From: Anaerosolibacter sp.
Lineage (GTDB): Bacteria > Bacillota > Clostridia > Peptostreptococcales > Thermotaleaceae
Length of the DNA stretch: 64,000 nt
Assembly (NCBI RefSeq): GCF_029240175.1
Contig: NZ_JARBTM010000008.1
Location: 112,096-176,095 of the forward strand
Reading direction: 5' to 3'
Under the pieces are notes generated by a model. That model worked only from the letters and a program-made list of their open reading frames with translations, was not told where the DNA came from and searched no databases. Below, one piece after another: positions 56,610 through 64,000 of the stretch. Position numbers and translations under genes: made by a program. Each line of letters begins with the position of its first letter. Position 1 is the first letter of the stretch.

Positions 56610-56661
56610 GTTAAGGTTAAGGTTGAGGTTGAGGTTGAGGTTGAGGTTGAGGTTGAGGTTG
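56609..56661. repeat. hexamer tandem array: GGTTAA x2 then GGTTGA x6
   Basis: Starting at the last base of the TAG stop of the AIR-synthase-like gene, the array runs ggttaaggttaa, then six exact ggttga units, and leads straight into a palindromic repeat. Related words recur near the tRNA cluster at 63755-63828. Confidence 0.92.
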
Positions 56662-56686
56662 TAGGGGCGATTCACGAATCGCCCGC
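56661..56686. repeat. palindromic repeat, taggggcga..tcgccc family
   Basis: gtaggggcgattcacgaatc then gcccgc equals the left end of the composite element at 26884. The core gggcgattc/gaatcgccc type dyad is centred on ac. Confidence 0.88.
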
Positions 56687-56687
56687 C

Positions 56688-56718
56688 AAAAGAAGAGTAG
56701 ATAGACTCTTCTTTTTTT
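56688..56718 (+). terminator. terminator of the AIR-synthase-like gene
   Basis: aaaagaagagt-agatag-actcttctttt with T7 lies 80 nt after the stop, beyond the hexamer array and the palindrome. Confidence 0.85.
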
Positions 56719-56822
56719 GTACAAAAATCCATCTGGATTCCTATTGCAAATCACGATGCTTTGAGAAAAAATATATCCAATACATCACATATTACATCTC
56801 CGTTACAAAAGGACAAACTAAG

Positions 56823-56852
56823 TTGACATAAGTTTTACACAAGTGATATAAA
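56823..56852 (+). promoter_or_regulatory. promoter of the amidase gene
   Basis: TTGACA (56823-56828) and TATAAA (56847-56852) are 18 nt apart. Start is expected near 56860, leaving a leader of about 140 nt. Confidence 0.7.
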
Positions 56853-56999
56853 TAGAATTAGGACGAGGATTTTGTCGAAGGAGAATAAGGGGTTTCTACA
56901 TACAGATTACGTCGAAAGATATATGTCGAATGTGTATCAACGGAATGTCGAAGTTCATTTCGACAAAGGAGGCATGCAAATAAAATAGGGGGACGAAAG

Positions 57000-59105
57000 A
57001 TGAAAAAACTGTTATCGTTTTTGCTGGTAATCACGATGTTGATTGGTATGCAGACGACAGCTTTTGGTGCTAAATTTGAAAGTGACACCATCGAAGTTGT
57101 AGACGGACCAACCAACAAAAAGCAAGCTGTGTATGTAGCCAATCTGCTCATGGGCGGAGAAGATGTACTGACAGATGTACCCACGATGCTTTATAAAAAC
57201 CGTACACTGGTCCCCATTGCCTTCGTAGTGGAAAATCTAGGCGCGAAGATTCAGTGGAACCAAGACAAATATGAGGCGACCATCACCACTGGTGACAAAA
57301 CCATCGTATTAAAAATTGATAGTGCTACGGCTTATGTAAATGGCATCAAAACAACACTTCCTGATAATGTTCCAGCAAAGCTTTTAGGGTATCAGGGGAA
57401 CTTCAGAACCATGGTTCCTTTGAGATTTGTTTCAGAGCAGCTGGGAATGGGCGTGAATTGGATTGCTGAAACAAGAACGGCTGCTGTAGACTTAGAAAAA
57501 CAATCGATTACAGGGATTACATACGAAAAAAAAGGAAGTAATAATTCTCAGATTCGTTTCAAGACTTCTGGAAAAGTCAACTATACTTCAATGTATCTGG
57601 AAGGCAGCAAAATTGGTGGACAAGATCGGATCGTAGTGGACATACCTAGCTCCATATTGAATGTTCAAGATCCTACGATTACAGTAGAGAGTAATGGCCT
57701 TGTGCGGAAGTCCATTGGAGATAATGGCATAACGGCTGTTAGAGCATCTATTTTCGAACCTGCACCTCGAAATATTGTGCGGTTGGTTGTTGATCTGGAT
57801 AAAAAGAAGGGTTTTAATGTTAGATTTGATGGGACAGCCAATGAGTTAATAATAGACGTATTTAATCCATTAAATACGGTGAAAGATATAGTTGTGGAAA
57901 AGCGCAATAGTTTGGATGCGGTAGTGATTCGGACAGAAGACACGCCCCAGTACAATGTCATGGATTTAGGCAACAGGGTGGTCATCGATGTATTGAATGC
58001 CCAGTTGAAAGCCTCTAAGACTGAAATTCCTGTCTCAAGGGGGAGTGTATCCAGGGTAAGAACCGCTGTGTTTACGCCCGATCAAAACTATAGTGCAGAA
58101 GACAAGATTGTACGGGTGGTACTGGATTTAGAGCCAGGACAAAGTATTGATGATGTGCTGATTGAGGATGAGTACAAAGACATTCTGATTTATGTAGGCG
58201 GTAGGCCCCTGGAAGGCTTTGATTATCGAAAGGAAACCTTCAGCAAATCGTTGTTAAAGATGAGTCTTCTGAATCAAGGGGAAGCGAGTATCAGTTACAA
58301 TGAAAGCAATCAGGCGTTAAATATACGTATAGAAAAAAGCAGAGCCGATTGGGATAACACAGATCTAAATATTTCTGATAAGATCGTAGAATCCATAAAA
58401 ATTGACAGTCAATCAGATAGCCGTTATTATGAGGTGAAGCTGAGATTAGCTCAAGGAACGGGTTATACAGTACAAGATCAGGGAGAAAGATCAAATGAGA
58501 TCATCATTGGCTTTGAGAACTATAACCTAAGCAATTCGAAATATAATAATAAGATTATTGTATTGGACCCAGGACATGGTGGTAAGGATCCAGGTGCAGC
58601 GGGTGTGAAACTAGGACTCAAAGAAAAAGAACTTGCATTGGATGTTTCTAAGAGACTGGAAAGATTGCTTCAAGATGCAGGATTTATGACATTTATGACA
58701 AGAACAGACGATACATATATCGGTCTCTATGAAAGGGCAGGGATGGCGAATAACTTGAGCGCTGATCTCTTCGTGAGTAATCATTTCAACTGGCACCCAG
58801 ATCCTAATGTGACTGGGGTACAAATGCTGTATAATCCTGATCCTAGTCGAGACAGCAAAACTTTAGCAAAAATTATGCTGGAGGAAAGCTTAAAGGAACT
58901 AGGTGCTGCAGATAGAAAAATCGTTGAAAGACCAAATCTAGTAGTCATTCGAGAAACAAAAATGCCTGCTGTATTGACAGAATTGGGATTCTTGTCCAAT
59001 GAATGGGAAGAATCATTGATTGGATCAGAGGAGTATCGCCAGAGAATTGCCAATGCCCTCTTCAATGGTATTACAAGATATTTTGATGAGGTAGTGCTGA
59101 AATAA
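57000..59105 (+). CDS. N-acetylmuramoyl-L-alanine amidase with wall-binding domains
   Basis: This secreted enzyme cleaves the bond between muramic acid and L-alanine in peptidoglycan. It has a signal peptide (to about residue 24), a copper-amine-oxidase N-like domain (LYKNRTLVPIAFVVENLGA and FRTMVPLRFVSEQLG, residues 60-160), two or three AMIN-type beta domains (about 170-500), and a catalytic Amidase_3 domain (about 517-700). Zinc and catalytic residues are visible in LDPGHGGKDPGA, KEKELALDVS, FVSNHFN and LTELGFLSN. At 701 residues it is large for an amidase because of the multiple wall-targeting domains. Roles in cell separation or sporulation are possible. Confidence 0.92.
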   Translation: MKKLLSFLLVITMLIGMQTTAFGAKFESDTIEVVDGPTNKKQAVYVANLLMGGEDVLTDVPTMLYKNRTLVPIAFVVENLGAKIQWNQDKYEATITTGDKTIVLKIDSATAYVNGIKTTLPDNVPAKLLGYQGNFRTMVPLRFVSEQLGMGVNWIAETRTAAVDLEKQSITGITYEKKGSNNSQIRFKTSGKVNYTSMYLEGSKIGGQDRIVVDIPSSILNVQDPTITVESNGLVRKSIGDNGITAVRASIFEPAPRNIVRLVVDLDKKKGFNVRFDGTANELIIDVFNPLNTVKDIVVEKRNSLDAVVIRTEDTPQYNVMDLGNRVVIDVLNAQLKASKTEIPVSRGSVSRVRTAVFTPDQNYSAEDKIVRVVLDLEPGQSIDDVLIEDEYKDILIYVGGRPLEGFDYRKETFSKSLLKMSLLNQGEASISYNESNQALNIRIEKSRADWDNTDLNISDKIVESIKIDSQSDSRYYEVKLRLAQGTGYTVQDQGERSNEIIIGFENYNLSNSKYNNKIIVLDPGHGGKDPGAAGVKLGLKEKELALDVSKRLERLLQDAGFMTFMTRTDDTYIGLYERAGMANNLSADLFVSNHFNWHPDPNVTGVQMLYNPDPSRDSKTLAKIMLEESLKELGAADRKIVERPNLVVIRETKMPAVLTELGFLSNEWEESLIGSEEYRQRIANALFNGITRYFDEVVLK

Positions 59106-59107
59106 TT

Positions 59108-59140
59108 AAAAAAGATGCGATCAACAATCGCATCTTTTTT
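59108..59140 (+). terminator. terminator of the amidase gene
   Basis: aaaaaagatgcgat-caaca-atcgcatctttttt. Confidence 0.92.
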
Positions 59141-59240
59141 CGATATTTTATACTAATCTTTACGATTTCTTCATAATGCCTACAACTTTTGGGTAGATAT
59201 GTTAAAATAGTATTGTGTAAAAAAAGGAGGGAAAAAAAGA

Positions 59241-59762
59241 ATGACGTTCATATTAGGCTATTTACTGATTTTTTCAGCGAGGATTGTAGATGTTTCCATT
59301 TCCGTGGTTAGGACGTTGCTCATGGTAAGAGGAAAAAAGTTTCAAGCAGCAGCACTGGGATGTATAGAGGTGTTTATATATATTACTGTATTAACGAAAA
59401 TCATGGGACAACTGGATAACCTAGGGAACCTCATTGCCTATTCTTTAGGCTTTGGCTCAGGACAGATTGTAGGAATATTTATTGAACAGAAAATGGCCCT
59501 TGGGGATGCCACTGTACAGGTAATCACAAAAGAGGATGAGAGCCAACTGGTGGAGATTTTGCGGGGTGAAGGATTTGGTGTTACAGTCATTCAAGGATAT
59601 GGGAAAAACGGGGTGAAACAAATCCTTCATATTGCTTTAAAGCGAACGATGCTTAATAAGCTCTTTCAAATCATGGGAGAGTTTGACAAAGAAGCGTTCA
59701 TCACAGTTATGGATACCAAGGATATTCGTGGCGGCTACATGCAGCGTATGAAAAGAAAATAA
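59241..59762 (+). CDS. UPF0316 membrane protein (DUF5698-DUF2179)
   Basis: The 173-residue protein has about three helices in its first 80 residues (YLLIFSARIVDVSISVVRTL, GCIEVFIYITVLTKIMG, GNLIAYSLGFGSGQIVGIFIE) and a C-terminal alpha/beta DUF2179 domain (residues about 95-170). The architecture and motifs match UPF0316 proteins of Firmicutes; function unknown. It starts behind AAAAGGAGGG. Confidence 0.87.
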   Translation: MTFILGYLLIFSARIVDVSISVVRTLLMVRGKKFQAAALGCIEVFIYITVLTKIMGQLDNLGNLIAYSLGFGSGQIVGIFIEQKMALGDATVQVITKEDESQLVEILRGEGFGVTVIQGYGKNGVKQILHIALKRTMLNKLFQIMGEFDKEAFITVMDTKDIRGGYMQRMKRK

Positions 59763-59842
59763 GGAAATTTATTGTTTTAGACATAGTATGACCCCTTGAC
59801 TAATATAATTCTATTAAAGAAGATTAGTTAGGGGGTTAATCA

Positions 59843-60862
59843 ATGAAACGCAATCGGGTTATTGCATTATTTTTAATACTATGCATGATGATAAGCCTTG
59901 CCGGGTGTGCAAACCCTATTCGCATGGTTAAAAACTTATTTGGTGACGATGAACAGGCTGCTTCTACGATCATTGAAAACGTCTCAGATGATCAAGGGGA
60001 TGTACAGCTTCGAGATACAGTTTTGTACTATAAGGATGATAAAGGCTTCTTGATTCCTGTCATGAGAAAAATTCCTTGGACAGAAGGAATAGCAAAGTCT
60101 ACATTGGCATCTTTGGTGGATAACCCAATCAATCGACAAGATATGGAAAGTATCGGATTGATACCTGTGATTCCAGCAAATACTCAGATTCATGGGATGA
60201 ATATTGAGAATGGATTATGTAAGGTAGATTTTTCTACGGACATTTTAAATTATGCCAGCAAAGACGAAGAAGAATCTCTTGTAAGGGCCGTCGTCTATAC
60301 ATTGACTGAGTTTGTGACAATAGATCGTGTTCAGTTTTTGATTGATGGCAAGGTGCAGAAAAAGCTTCCTTTTGGTACGGAGGTCAGCAAGCCGATTACC
60401 CGGGATAACATCAACTATGTTGGCGTTGAGCCAAGTAAAGATAAGGTCGTTGTATATTATGAAGGAACAACCAATGGACTGGAAACATATTTTGTACCTG
60501 TAACCAAGGCCATTACCAAGAATGATGAACTAGGGGTAAATGTCATAGATGCTTTAGATGCATTGGTTGAAGGGCCTCCTGAAGGATTGGGATTATACAC
60601 CCAGATACCTAAGGGAACAAAGGTAATCAGTGTAGATGTGAACAATGCGATCGCCTATGTCAACTTTAATGAAGAGATTTTAAAAATCAAAGATAGTGAA
60701 GAAACAGCAGACCATGTGTTGAAATCCATAGCCCTTACATTGAAGGAGCAATATCGTGACGTGGCTGCAGTAAAGATCCTTGCCAATGGCAAGGAGGTAG
60801 AAATTGGCACTGCTAAGGATGAAGAACCCGTGGCCGTACCTACCTTTGCAAATCAACACTAA
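59843..60862 (+). CDS. GerMN-domain lipoprotein (spore germination/sporulation related)
   Basis: The 339-residue lipoprotein has a signal peptide with lipobox SLAGC (Cys22). It has two GerMN (sporulation/spore germination) domains, about residues 60-180 and 205-325; each has a VDFSTDIL or VNFNEEIL type strand and an ALTLKEQY-like helix. Similar proteins act in engulfment and germination in Bacillus (GerM). It sits between a membrane protein and rph. Confidence 0.85.
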   Translation: MKRNRVIALFLILCMMISLAGCANPIRMVKNLFGDDEQAASTIIENVSDDQGDVQLRDTVLYYKDDKGFLIPVMRKIPWTEGIAKSTLASLVDNPINRQDMESIGLIPVIPANTQIHGMNIENGLCKVDFSTDILNYASKDEEESLVRAVVYTLTEFVTIDRVQFLIDGKVQKKLPFGTEVSKPITRDNINYVGVEPSKDKVVVYYEGTTNGLETYFVPVTKAITKNDELGVNVIDALDALVEGPPEGLGLYTQIPKGTKVISVDVNNAIAYVNFNEEILKIKDSEETADHVLKSIALTLKEQYRDVAAVKILANGKEVEIGTAKDEEPVAVPTFANQH

Positions 60863-60866
60863 AATC

Positions 60867-60894
60867 AAATCCCAGTGAGTCATCACTGGGATTT
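60867..60894 (+). terminator. terminator after the GerMN gene
   Basis: aaatcccagtga-gtca-tcactgggattt is a perfect 12-bp stem; the T-run is short. Confidence 0.7.
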
Positions 60895-60986
60895 CTACAT
60901 GAATACTGACAAAACAGGGTAGAATAATCAAAGATATAGGACAAGAAGAAGGAAGATAGTGCATCGATTATATCATATAGAATATT

Positions 60987-61014
60987 TTGAAGTTAGATAT
61001 ATGTATGGTACAAT
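60987..61014 (+). promoter_or_regulatory. possible promoter of rph-rdgB-phosphodiesterase
   Basis: TTGAAG (60987-60992) and TACAAT (61009-61014) are 16 nt apart, about 53 bp before the rph start. Confidence 0.55.
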
Positions 61015-61066
61015 ATGGTATATGAAAATTGCTTCCCTAGGAAGTACAAAAGAGAGGACGATATAT

Positions 61067-61855
61067 ATGAACCGCTTTGATGGAAGAAAAGTTGATGAGT
61101 TGCGGCCAGTAAAAATTACAAAGGATTATTTAGCATATGCAGAGGGATCTGTACTGATTGAAATGGGAAATACCAAGGTAATCTGTACAGCATCTATAGA
61201 AGACAGGGTTCCGCCGTTTTTAAAAGGAAAAGGGAGTGGTTGGGTAACTGCAGAATATTCTATGCTGCCTAGGTCCACCCAAACAAGAAAGCCTAGAGAG
61301 TCTAGCAGAGGAAAGGTTGAGGGCAGAACCCAAGAAATCCAGCGGCTGATTGGAAGAGCATTACGTGCAGTTGTCGACTTGGAGACATTAGGAGAAAAAA
61401 CCATTTGGATAGATTGTGATGTTATCCAAGCCGATGGGGGGACAAGAACTGCGTCTATTACCGGGGCTTTTGTAGCTCTAGCAAAGGCGTTGTATAAGCT
61501 CTACGAGGAAAAAACAATCCAACAGCTGCCTCTTAGAAATTATGTGGCAGCTGTAAGTGTAGGGGTTGTTGATGAAATTCCTGTGTTAGATTTATGCTAT
61601 GAAGAGGATTCCAATGCCAAGGTAGACATGAACATTGTGATGACGGATATGAAGGAGTTTATTGAAGTCCAGGGTACTGGGGAAGAAGCACCCTTTAGTC
61701 GTCAGGATCTAATGGCACTTCTGGCGTTGGGTGAAAAAGGAAATGAAGCCCTCATTCAAATACAGAAACAAGCCTTGGGTGAAATTGCAAGTCTGATAGG
61801 TACGAAGGAAGAAATAGGGGGAAGCACAAATGTTGAACATGGTCATCGCATCTAA
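61067..61855 (+). CDS. rph: ribonuclease PH
   Basis: RNase PH is a phosphorolytic 3' exonuclease that trims tRNA precursors. Motifs are [54 protein letters not shown] and [19 protein letters not shown]. The frame is open upstream to 60959, but ATG at 61067 follows AGAGAGG and gives the usual N-terminus MNRFDGRK and 262 residues. The tRNA cluster lies nearby, though that is probably coincidental. It overlaps rdgB by 26 nt. Confidence 0.96.
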   Translation: MNRFDGRKVDELRPVKITKDYLAYAEGSVLIEMGNTKVICTASIEDRVPPFLKGKGSGWVTAEYSMLPRSTQTRKPRESSRGKVEGRTQEIQRLIGRALRAVVDLETLGEKTIWIDCDVIQADGGTRTASITGAFVALAKALYKLYEEKTIQQLPLRNYVAAVSVGVVDEIPVLDLCYEEDSNAKVDMNIVMTDMKEFIEVQGTGEEAPFSRQDLMALLALGEKGNEALIQIQKQALGEIASLIGTKEEIGGSTNVEHGHRI

Positions 61856-62435
61856 GAATAAACATAAGCTTGAAGAGATCCAAGCGATCCTGAGGGATTT
61901 ACCTTTGATAATTCAATCGATGGATGAAGTAGGACTATCCCATGTAGAGGTCGTTGAGGATGGTGAAACCTTCGAAGAAAACTCAATGAAAAAAGCAAAA
62001 GAGGTTATGACGCAAACAGGAAGAATCGCAATAGCAGATGATTCAGGCTTAGAGGTAGATATCTTGGAGAATCAACCCGGGGTGTACTCAGCCAGGTTTT
62101 CTGGAGAAGGTGCTACAGACCAGAAAAATAATATGAAACTATTGAAAATGTTGGAAAATATTCCTTATGAACAAAGAACAGCTCGGTTTGTCTCTGTGAT
62201 TTCTGTTGCTTTCCCCGATGGAAAAGAGATTGTTGTCAGAGGGGAATGTGAAGGAATCATTGGCTTTGAAGAAAAGGGTGAGCATGGGTTTGGCTATGAT
62301 CCTCTTTTCATCGTACCCCAGTACAACAAAACCTTTTCAGAATTAGGTCCGGAGGTTAAAAACAAAATTAGCCACAGAGCAAAGGCTTTAGAAAAACTAA
62401 AGCGGGAATTTGTAAGGGCACTGGGAGGAATCTAG
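61830..62435 (+). CDS. rdgB: XTP/dITP diphosphatase (non-canonical purine NTP pyrophosphatase)
   Basis: The enzyme hydrolyses ITP, dITP and XTP to keep damaged purines out of nucleic acids. The nucleotide-binding motif is [10 protein letters not shown] near the start and the catalytic region ADDSGLEVD near residue 70; [14 protein letters not shown] and SHRAKAL follow. Length 201 is typical. rph-rdgB-phosphodiesterase is a common operon in Firmicutes. ATG at 61830 has AGGGGG 8 nt upstream. Confidence 0.96.
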   Translation: MLNMVIASKNKHKLEEIQAILRDLPLIIQSMDEVGLSHVEVVEDGETFEENSMKKAKEVMTQTGRIAIADDSGLEVDILENQPGVYSARFSGEGATDQKNNMKLLKMLENIPYEQRTARFVSVISVAFPDGKEIVVRGECEGIIGFEEKGEHGFGYDPLFIVPQYNKTFSELGPEVKNKISHRAKALEKLKREFVRALGGI

Positions 62436-62436
62436 G

Positions 62437-62910
62437 GTGAGGATAGGGGTAATCAGCGACACCCATGGAGACATAGAAGCAGCCGAAACAGTGATCAAGG
62501 AGAGGGCTGATTTAGATTTAATCATCCACCTTGGGGATCATTATGATGACGGCATAAAGCTGAAAGAAAAAATTGGCATTCCATTGATCGGTGTCCGAGG
62601 AAATTGCGATAGTTATGTTGCCGGGGAAGATGAAATGGTGTACGAGGAAAAGGGACATAGAATATTAATGATTCATGGGCATCAGTATGGTGTGAAAAGT
62701 GATTTGAATCGGTTGTATTATCGAGCCCTTGAATTAGGTTGTGACTTAGCTCTTTATGGTCATACCCATATTCCCATTAGTATAACCTTTGGCAATGTGA
62801 TGATTCTTAATCCTGGTAGTCTATGTCTGCCCAGGGGTGGGTCTAAGCCTTCCTATGGGGTTGTAGAGATCCAAGATCAGGAAATCCGCAGTTATATTAT
62901 GGAGTTGTAG
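62437..62910 (+). CDS. YfcE/MJ0936 family metallophosphoesterase
   Basis: The 157-residue protein has all five metallophosphoesterase motifs: ISDTHGD, HLGDHYD, GNCD, IHGHQYG and YGHTHIP. Members are metal-dependent phosphodiesterases of the MJ0936/YfcE type with unclear physiological substrates. The start is GTG, 8 nt after GGAGG and 2 nt after the rdgB stop. Confidence 0.92.
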   Translation: MRIGVISDTHGDIEAAETVIKERADLDLIIHLGDHYDDGIKLKEKIGIPLIGVRGNCDSYVAGEDEMVYEEKGHRILMIHGHQYGVKSDLNRLYYRALELGCDLALYGHTHIPISITFGNVMILNPGSLCLPRGGSKPSYGVVEIQDQEIRSYIMEL

Positions 62911-63087
62911 GGATGAAATCTACGGAAAAAAGGCTGGTATTGTATAAGGACTGCTGGAATGGTATATAATAGGATAGTAAAACCTGGAAACAGGATAAAT
63001 AACATAGATATGAATCGAAAAAACGACATATATAAAGAAAAATGAGATTAGATAGCCCTAGTCACTGTTAAATCGATGTTATGAATT

Positions 63088-63116
63088 TTGACGAAAGGCC
63101 AAATATGAAGTATACT
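63088..63116 (+). promoter_or_regulatory. promoter of the tRNA cluster
   Basis: TTGACG (63088-63093) and TATACT (63111-63116) are exactly 17 nt apart. Transcription should begin near 63123, 8 nt before tRNA-Pro. Confidence 0.85.
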
Positions 63117-63130
63117 ATTCTTTGTCAGTT

Positions 63131-63207
63131 CGGGGTGTAGCGCAGTTTGGTAGCGCATCTGGTTTGGGACCAGAGGGCCGCGGGTTCAAATCCTGCCACC
63201 CCGACCA
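63131..63207 (+). tRNA. tRNA-Pro (anticodon TGG)
   Basis: Acceptor stem cggggtg/caccccg, anticodon stem tctgg/ccaga with loop tttggga, T-arm gggttcaaatcc, CCA encoded. Confidence 0.97.
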
Positions 63208-63211
63208 TCAT

Positions 63212-63328
63212 GCGGATGTAGTTTAGTGGTATAAGCAGAGAACCGAAATCTTAGATTTCGAGTGAATCGCTTAGTCATGAGTAAATCTACTAACCGTACA
63301 GGTATCAAATCTATGGTTACATTAACAT
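63212..63328 (+). repeat. 117-bp tRNA-Gly-derived repeat, copy A
   Basis: The first 20 nt (gcggatgtagtttagtggta) equal the 5' end of tRNA-Gly, which follows immediately at 63329. The remaining 97 nt are unlike tRNA. They contain a strong small hairpin, cgaaatc-tta-gatttcg, and the segment actaaccgtacaggtatcaa. There is no matching acceptor 3' strand or CCA, so it is not a functional tRNA. Copies B and C are at 63835 and 63952 with the same period. Confidence 0.92.
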
Positions 63329-63402
63329 GCGGATGTAGTTTAGTGGTAGAACTTCAGCCTTCCAAGCTGATCGTGAGGGTTCGATTCCCTTCGTCCGCTC
63401 CA
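63329..63402 (+). tRNA. tRNA-Gly (anticodon TCC)
   Basis: Acceptor gcggatg/cgtccgc, anticodon stem tcagc/gctga with loop cttccaa, T-arm gggttcgattccc, CCA encoded. Its 5' end is duplicated in the adjacent repeat. Confidence 0.97.
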
Positions 63403-63410
63403 TTTATTAC

Positions 63411-63487
63411 GGGTGCATAGCTCAGTTGGATAGAGCAACGGCCTTCTAAGCCGTGTGTCCGGGGTTCGAATCCCTGTGCGCTCACCA
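63411..63487 (+). tRNA. tRNA-Arg (anticodon TCT)
   Basis: Acceptor gggtgca/tgcgctc (two G-U pairs), anticodon stem acggc/gccgt with loop cttctaa, T-loop ttcgaat, CCA encoded. Confidence 0.95.
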
Positions 63488-63493
63488 TTTTAC

Positions 63494-63570
63494 GGTGGCT
63501 GTAGTCAAGCGGTTAAGACACAGGATTGTGGCTCCTGCACGCGTGGGTTCGAATCCCATCAGCCACCCCA
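63494..63570 (+). tRNA. tRNA-His (anticodon GTG)
   Basis: The extra 5' G (63494) pairs with C73 as required for histidine tRNA. Acceptor gtggctg/cagccac, anticodon stem cagga/tcctg with loop ttgtggc, CCA encoded. Confidence 0.97.
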
Positions 63571-63582
63571 CTTTCAATTTGT

Positions 63583-63658
63583 TGGGGTATAGCCAAGCCG
63601 GTAAGGCACCAGACTTTGACTCTGGCATTCGTTGGTTCGAGTCCAGCTACCCCAGCCA
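63583..63658 (+). tRNA. tRNA-Gln (anticodon TTG)
   Basis: Acceptor tggggta/tacccca, anticodon stem ccaga/tctgg with loop ctttgac, T-loop ttcgagt, CCA encoded. Confidence 0.97.
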
Positions 63659-63662
63659 TTAC

Positions 63663-63738
63663 GACCCATTAGCTCAGTAGGTAGAGCACTTGACTTTTAA
63701 TCAAGGTGTCCCGCGTTCGAGCCGCGGATGGGTCACCA
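63663..63738 (+). tRNA. tRNA-Lys (anticodon TTT)
   Basis: Acceptor gacccat/atgggtc, anticodon stem cttga/tcaag with loop cttttaa, T-loop ttcgagc, CCA encoded. Confidence 0.97.
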
Positions 63739-63754
63739 GTTTAGTGAAGAATCA

Positions 63755-63836
63755 GGTTAAGGTTAAGGCTGAGGAAAACCTCAAAGGAAGACCCAAGTTG
63801 CTTAACCTTAAACTCAACCTCAACCTTTATTTTTGC
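63755..63836. repeat. inverted repeat of GGTTAA/GGTTGA words after tRNA-Lys
   Basis: ttaaggttaag (63757-63767) pairs with cttaaccttaa (63801-63811), with a small tgagg-aaaa-cctca hairpin inside. actcaacctcaacctttatt follows and ends in a T-run, so it may terminate the tRNA transcript. The words match the hexamer array at 56609. Confidence 0.65.
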
Positions 63837-63951
63837 GGATGTAGTTTAGTGGTATAAGCAGAGAACCGAAATCTCTGATTTCGAGTGAATCGCTTAGTTA
63901 CGAGTAAATCTACTAACCGTACAGGTATCAAATCTATGGTTACATTAACAT
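63835..63951 (+). repeat. 117-bp tRNA-Gly-derived repeat, copy B
   Basis: Same unit as copy A with a few changes: the hairpin loop is tct instead of tta, and cttagttacgag replaces cttagtcatgag. The hairpin arms cgaaatc/gatttcg and the 20-nt tRNA-Gly start are unchanged. Confidence 0.92.
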
Positions 63952-64000
63952 GCGGATGTAGTTTAGTGGTATAAGCAGAGAACCGAAATCTCTGATTTCG
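63952..64000 (+). repeat. 117-bp tRNA-Gly-derived repeat, copy C (cut by window end)
   Basis: The first 49 nt are identical to copy B, directly after it at the same 117-bp period. The array continues beyond the window. Confidence 0.9.

Noticed and set aside
63212..63328. A variant tRNA-Gly or tRNA with intron
   Set aside because: The anticodon-like loop lacks U33, there is no acceptor 3' strand and no CCA, and the unit runs straight into the real tRNA-Gly.
63453..63680. 75-codon open frame across the tRNA genes
   Set aside because: It runs through tRNA-Arg, tRNA-His and tRNA-Gln, so it is a chance frame.
63835..64000. CRISPR array
   Set aside because: The whole 117-bp unit is repeated with no variable spacers, and no cas genes are in the window.

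Overview
The window looks like chromosome from a low-GC, spore-forming, anaerobic Firmicute of the Clostridia. It carries a GerW/YtfJ gene, a GerMN lipoprotein, Shine-Dalgarno-driven starts including many GTG and TTG, an iron-sulphur type PurF, clostridial single-chain PurL, SAM-I and purine riboswitches, and a Mrp/Mbh-like sodium/proton antiporter. The gene set and style are reminiscent of Alkaliphilus and relatives; that genus assignment is inference, not something I could test. No prophage, insertion sequence or CRISPR array was seen.

Layout. 1-1.95 kb (minus): ECF sigma factor, soluble zinc-finger anti-sigma, DUF2953 protein and the start of gerW/ytfJ. 2.2-4.9 kb: tag, an AI-2E family exporter and a LysR regulator. 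5.2-17.8 kb: purine block, with purL, an NCS2 purine permease behind a two-aptamer riboswitch, then purC-F-M-N-H-D. 18.0-24.9 kb: glycerophosphodiesterase, a tiny glycine-rich membrane protein, M42 and M3 peptidases, a secreted DUF2680 protein and lysA. 24.9-29.9 kb: DUF3870, a dipeptide epimerase and a SAM-riboswitch controlled metNIQ operon. 30.0-40.1 kb: YerC, a sigma-54 activator and a ten-gene Mrp/Mbh-type antiporter operon preceded by a near-consensus -24/-12 promoter. 40.3-44.7 kb: pcrA and ligA. 45.3-52.7 kb: oppBCDF, oppA and a permease. 52.8-56.6 kb: several poorly known genes, including a possible DarT-like ADP-ribosyltransferase and an orphan 494-residue protein. 57.0-62.9 kb: cell-wall amidase, UPF0316 protein, GerMN lipoprotein, rph, rdgB and a phosphodiesterase. 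63.1-64.0 kb: six tRNA genes interleaved with a 117-bp repeat that begins with the 5' end of tRNA-Gly.

How the parts fit. The purine block joins synthesis of IMP from PRPP with salvage by the permease. The permease leader has a guanine aptamer followed directly by a ykkC-class aptamer (probably PRPP) and a terminator built from the second aptamer's core. The sigma-54 promoter and adjacent activator suggest that the antiporter is switched on by a small-molecule signal. Two copies of an unrecognised structured leader, each ending in a terminator, precede lysA and the dipeptide epimerase, both of which act on cell-wall or lysine-pathway amino acids.

Structure outside genes is rich: a family of long inverted repeats built from tcgctactcgctgctcg-like words (mostly around purine genes), a family of short palindromes with a taggggcga..tcgccc core, GGTTGA hexamer runs, and unusually long perfect hairpins that contain stop codons.
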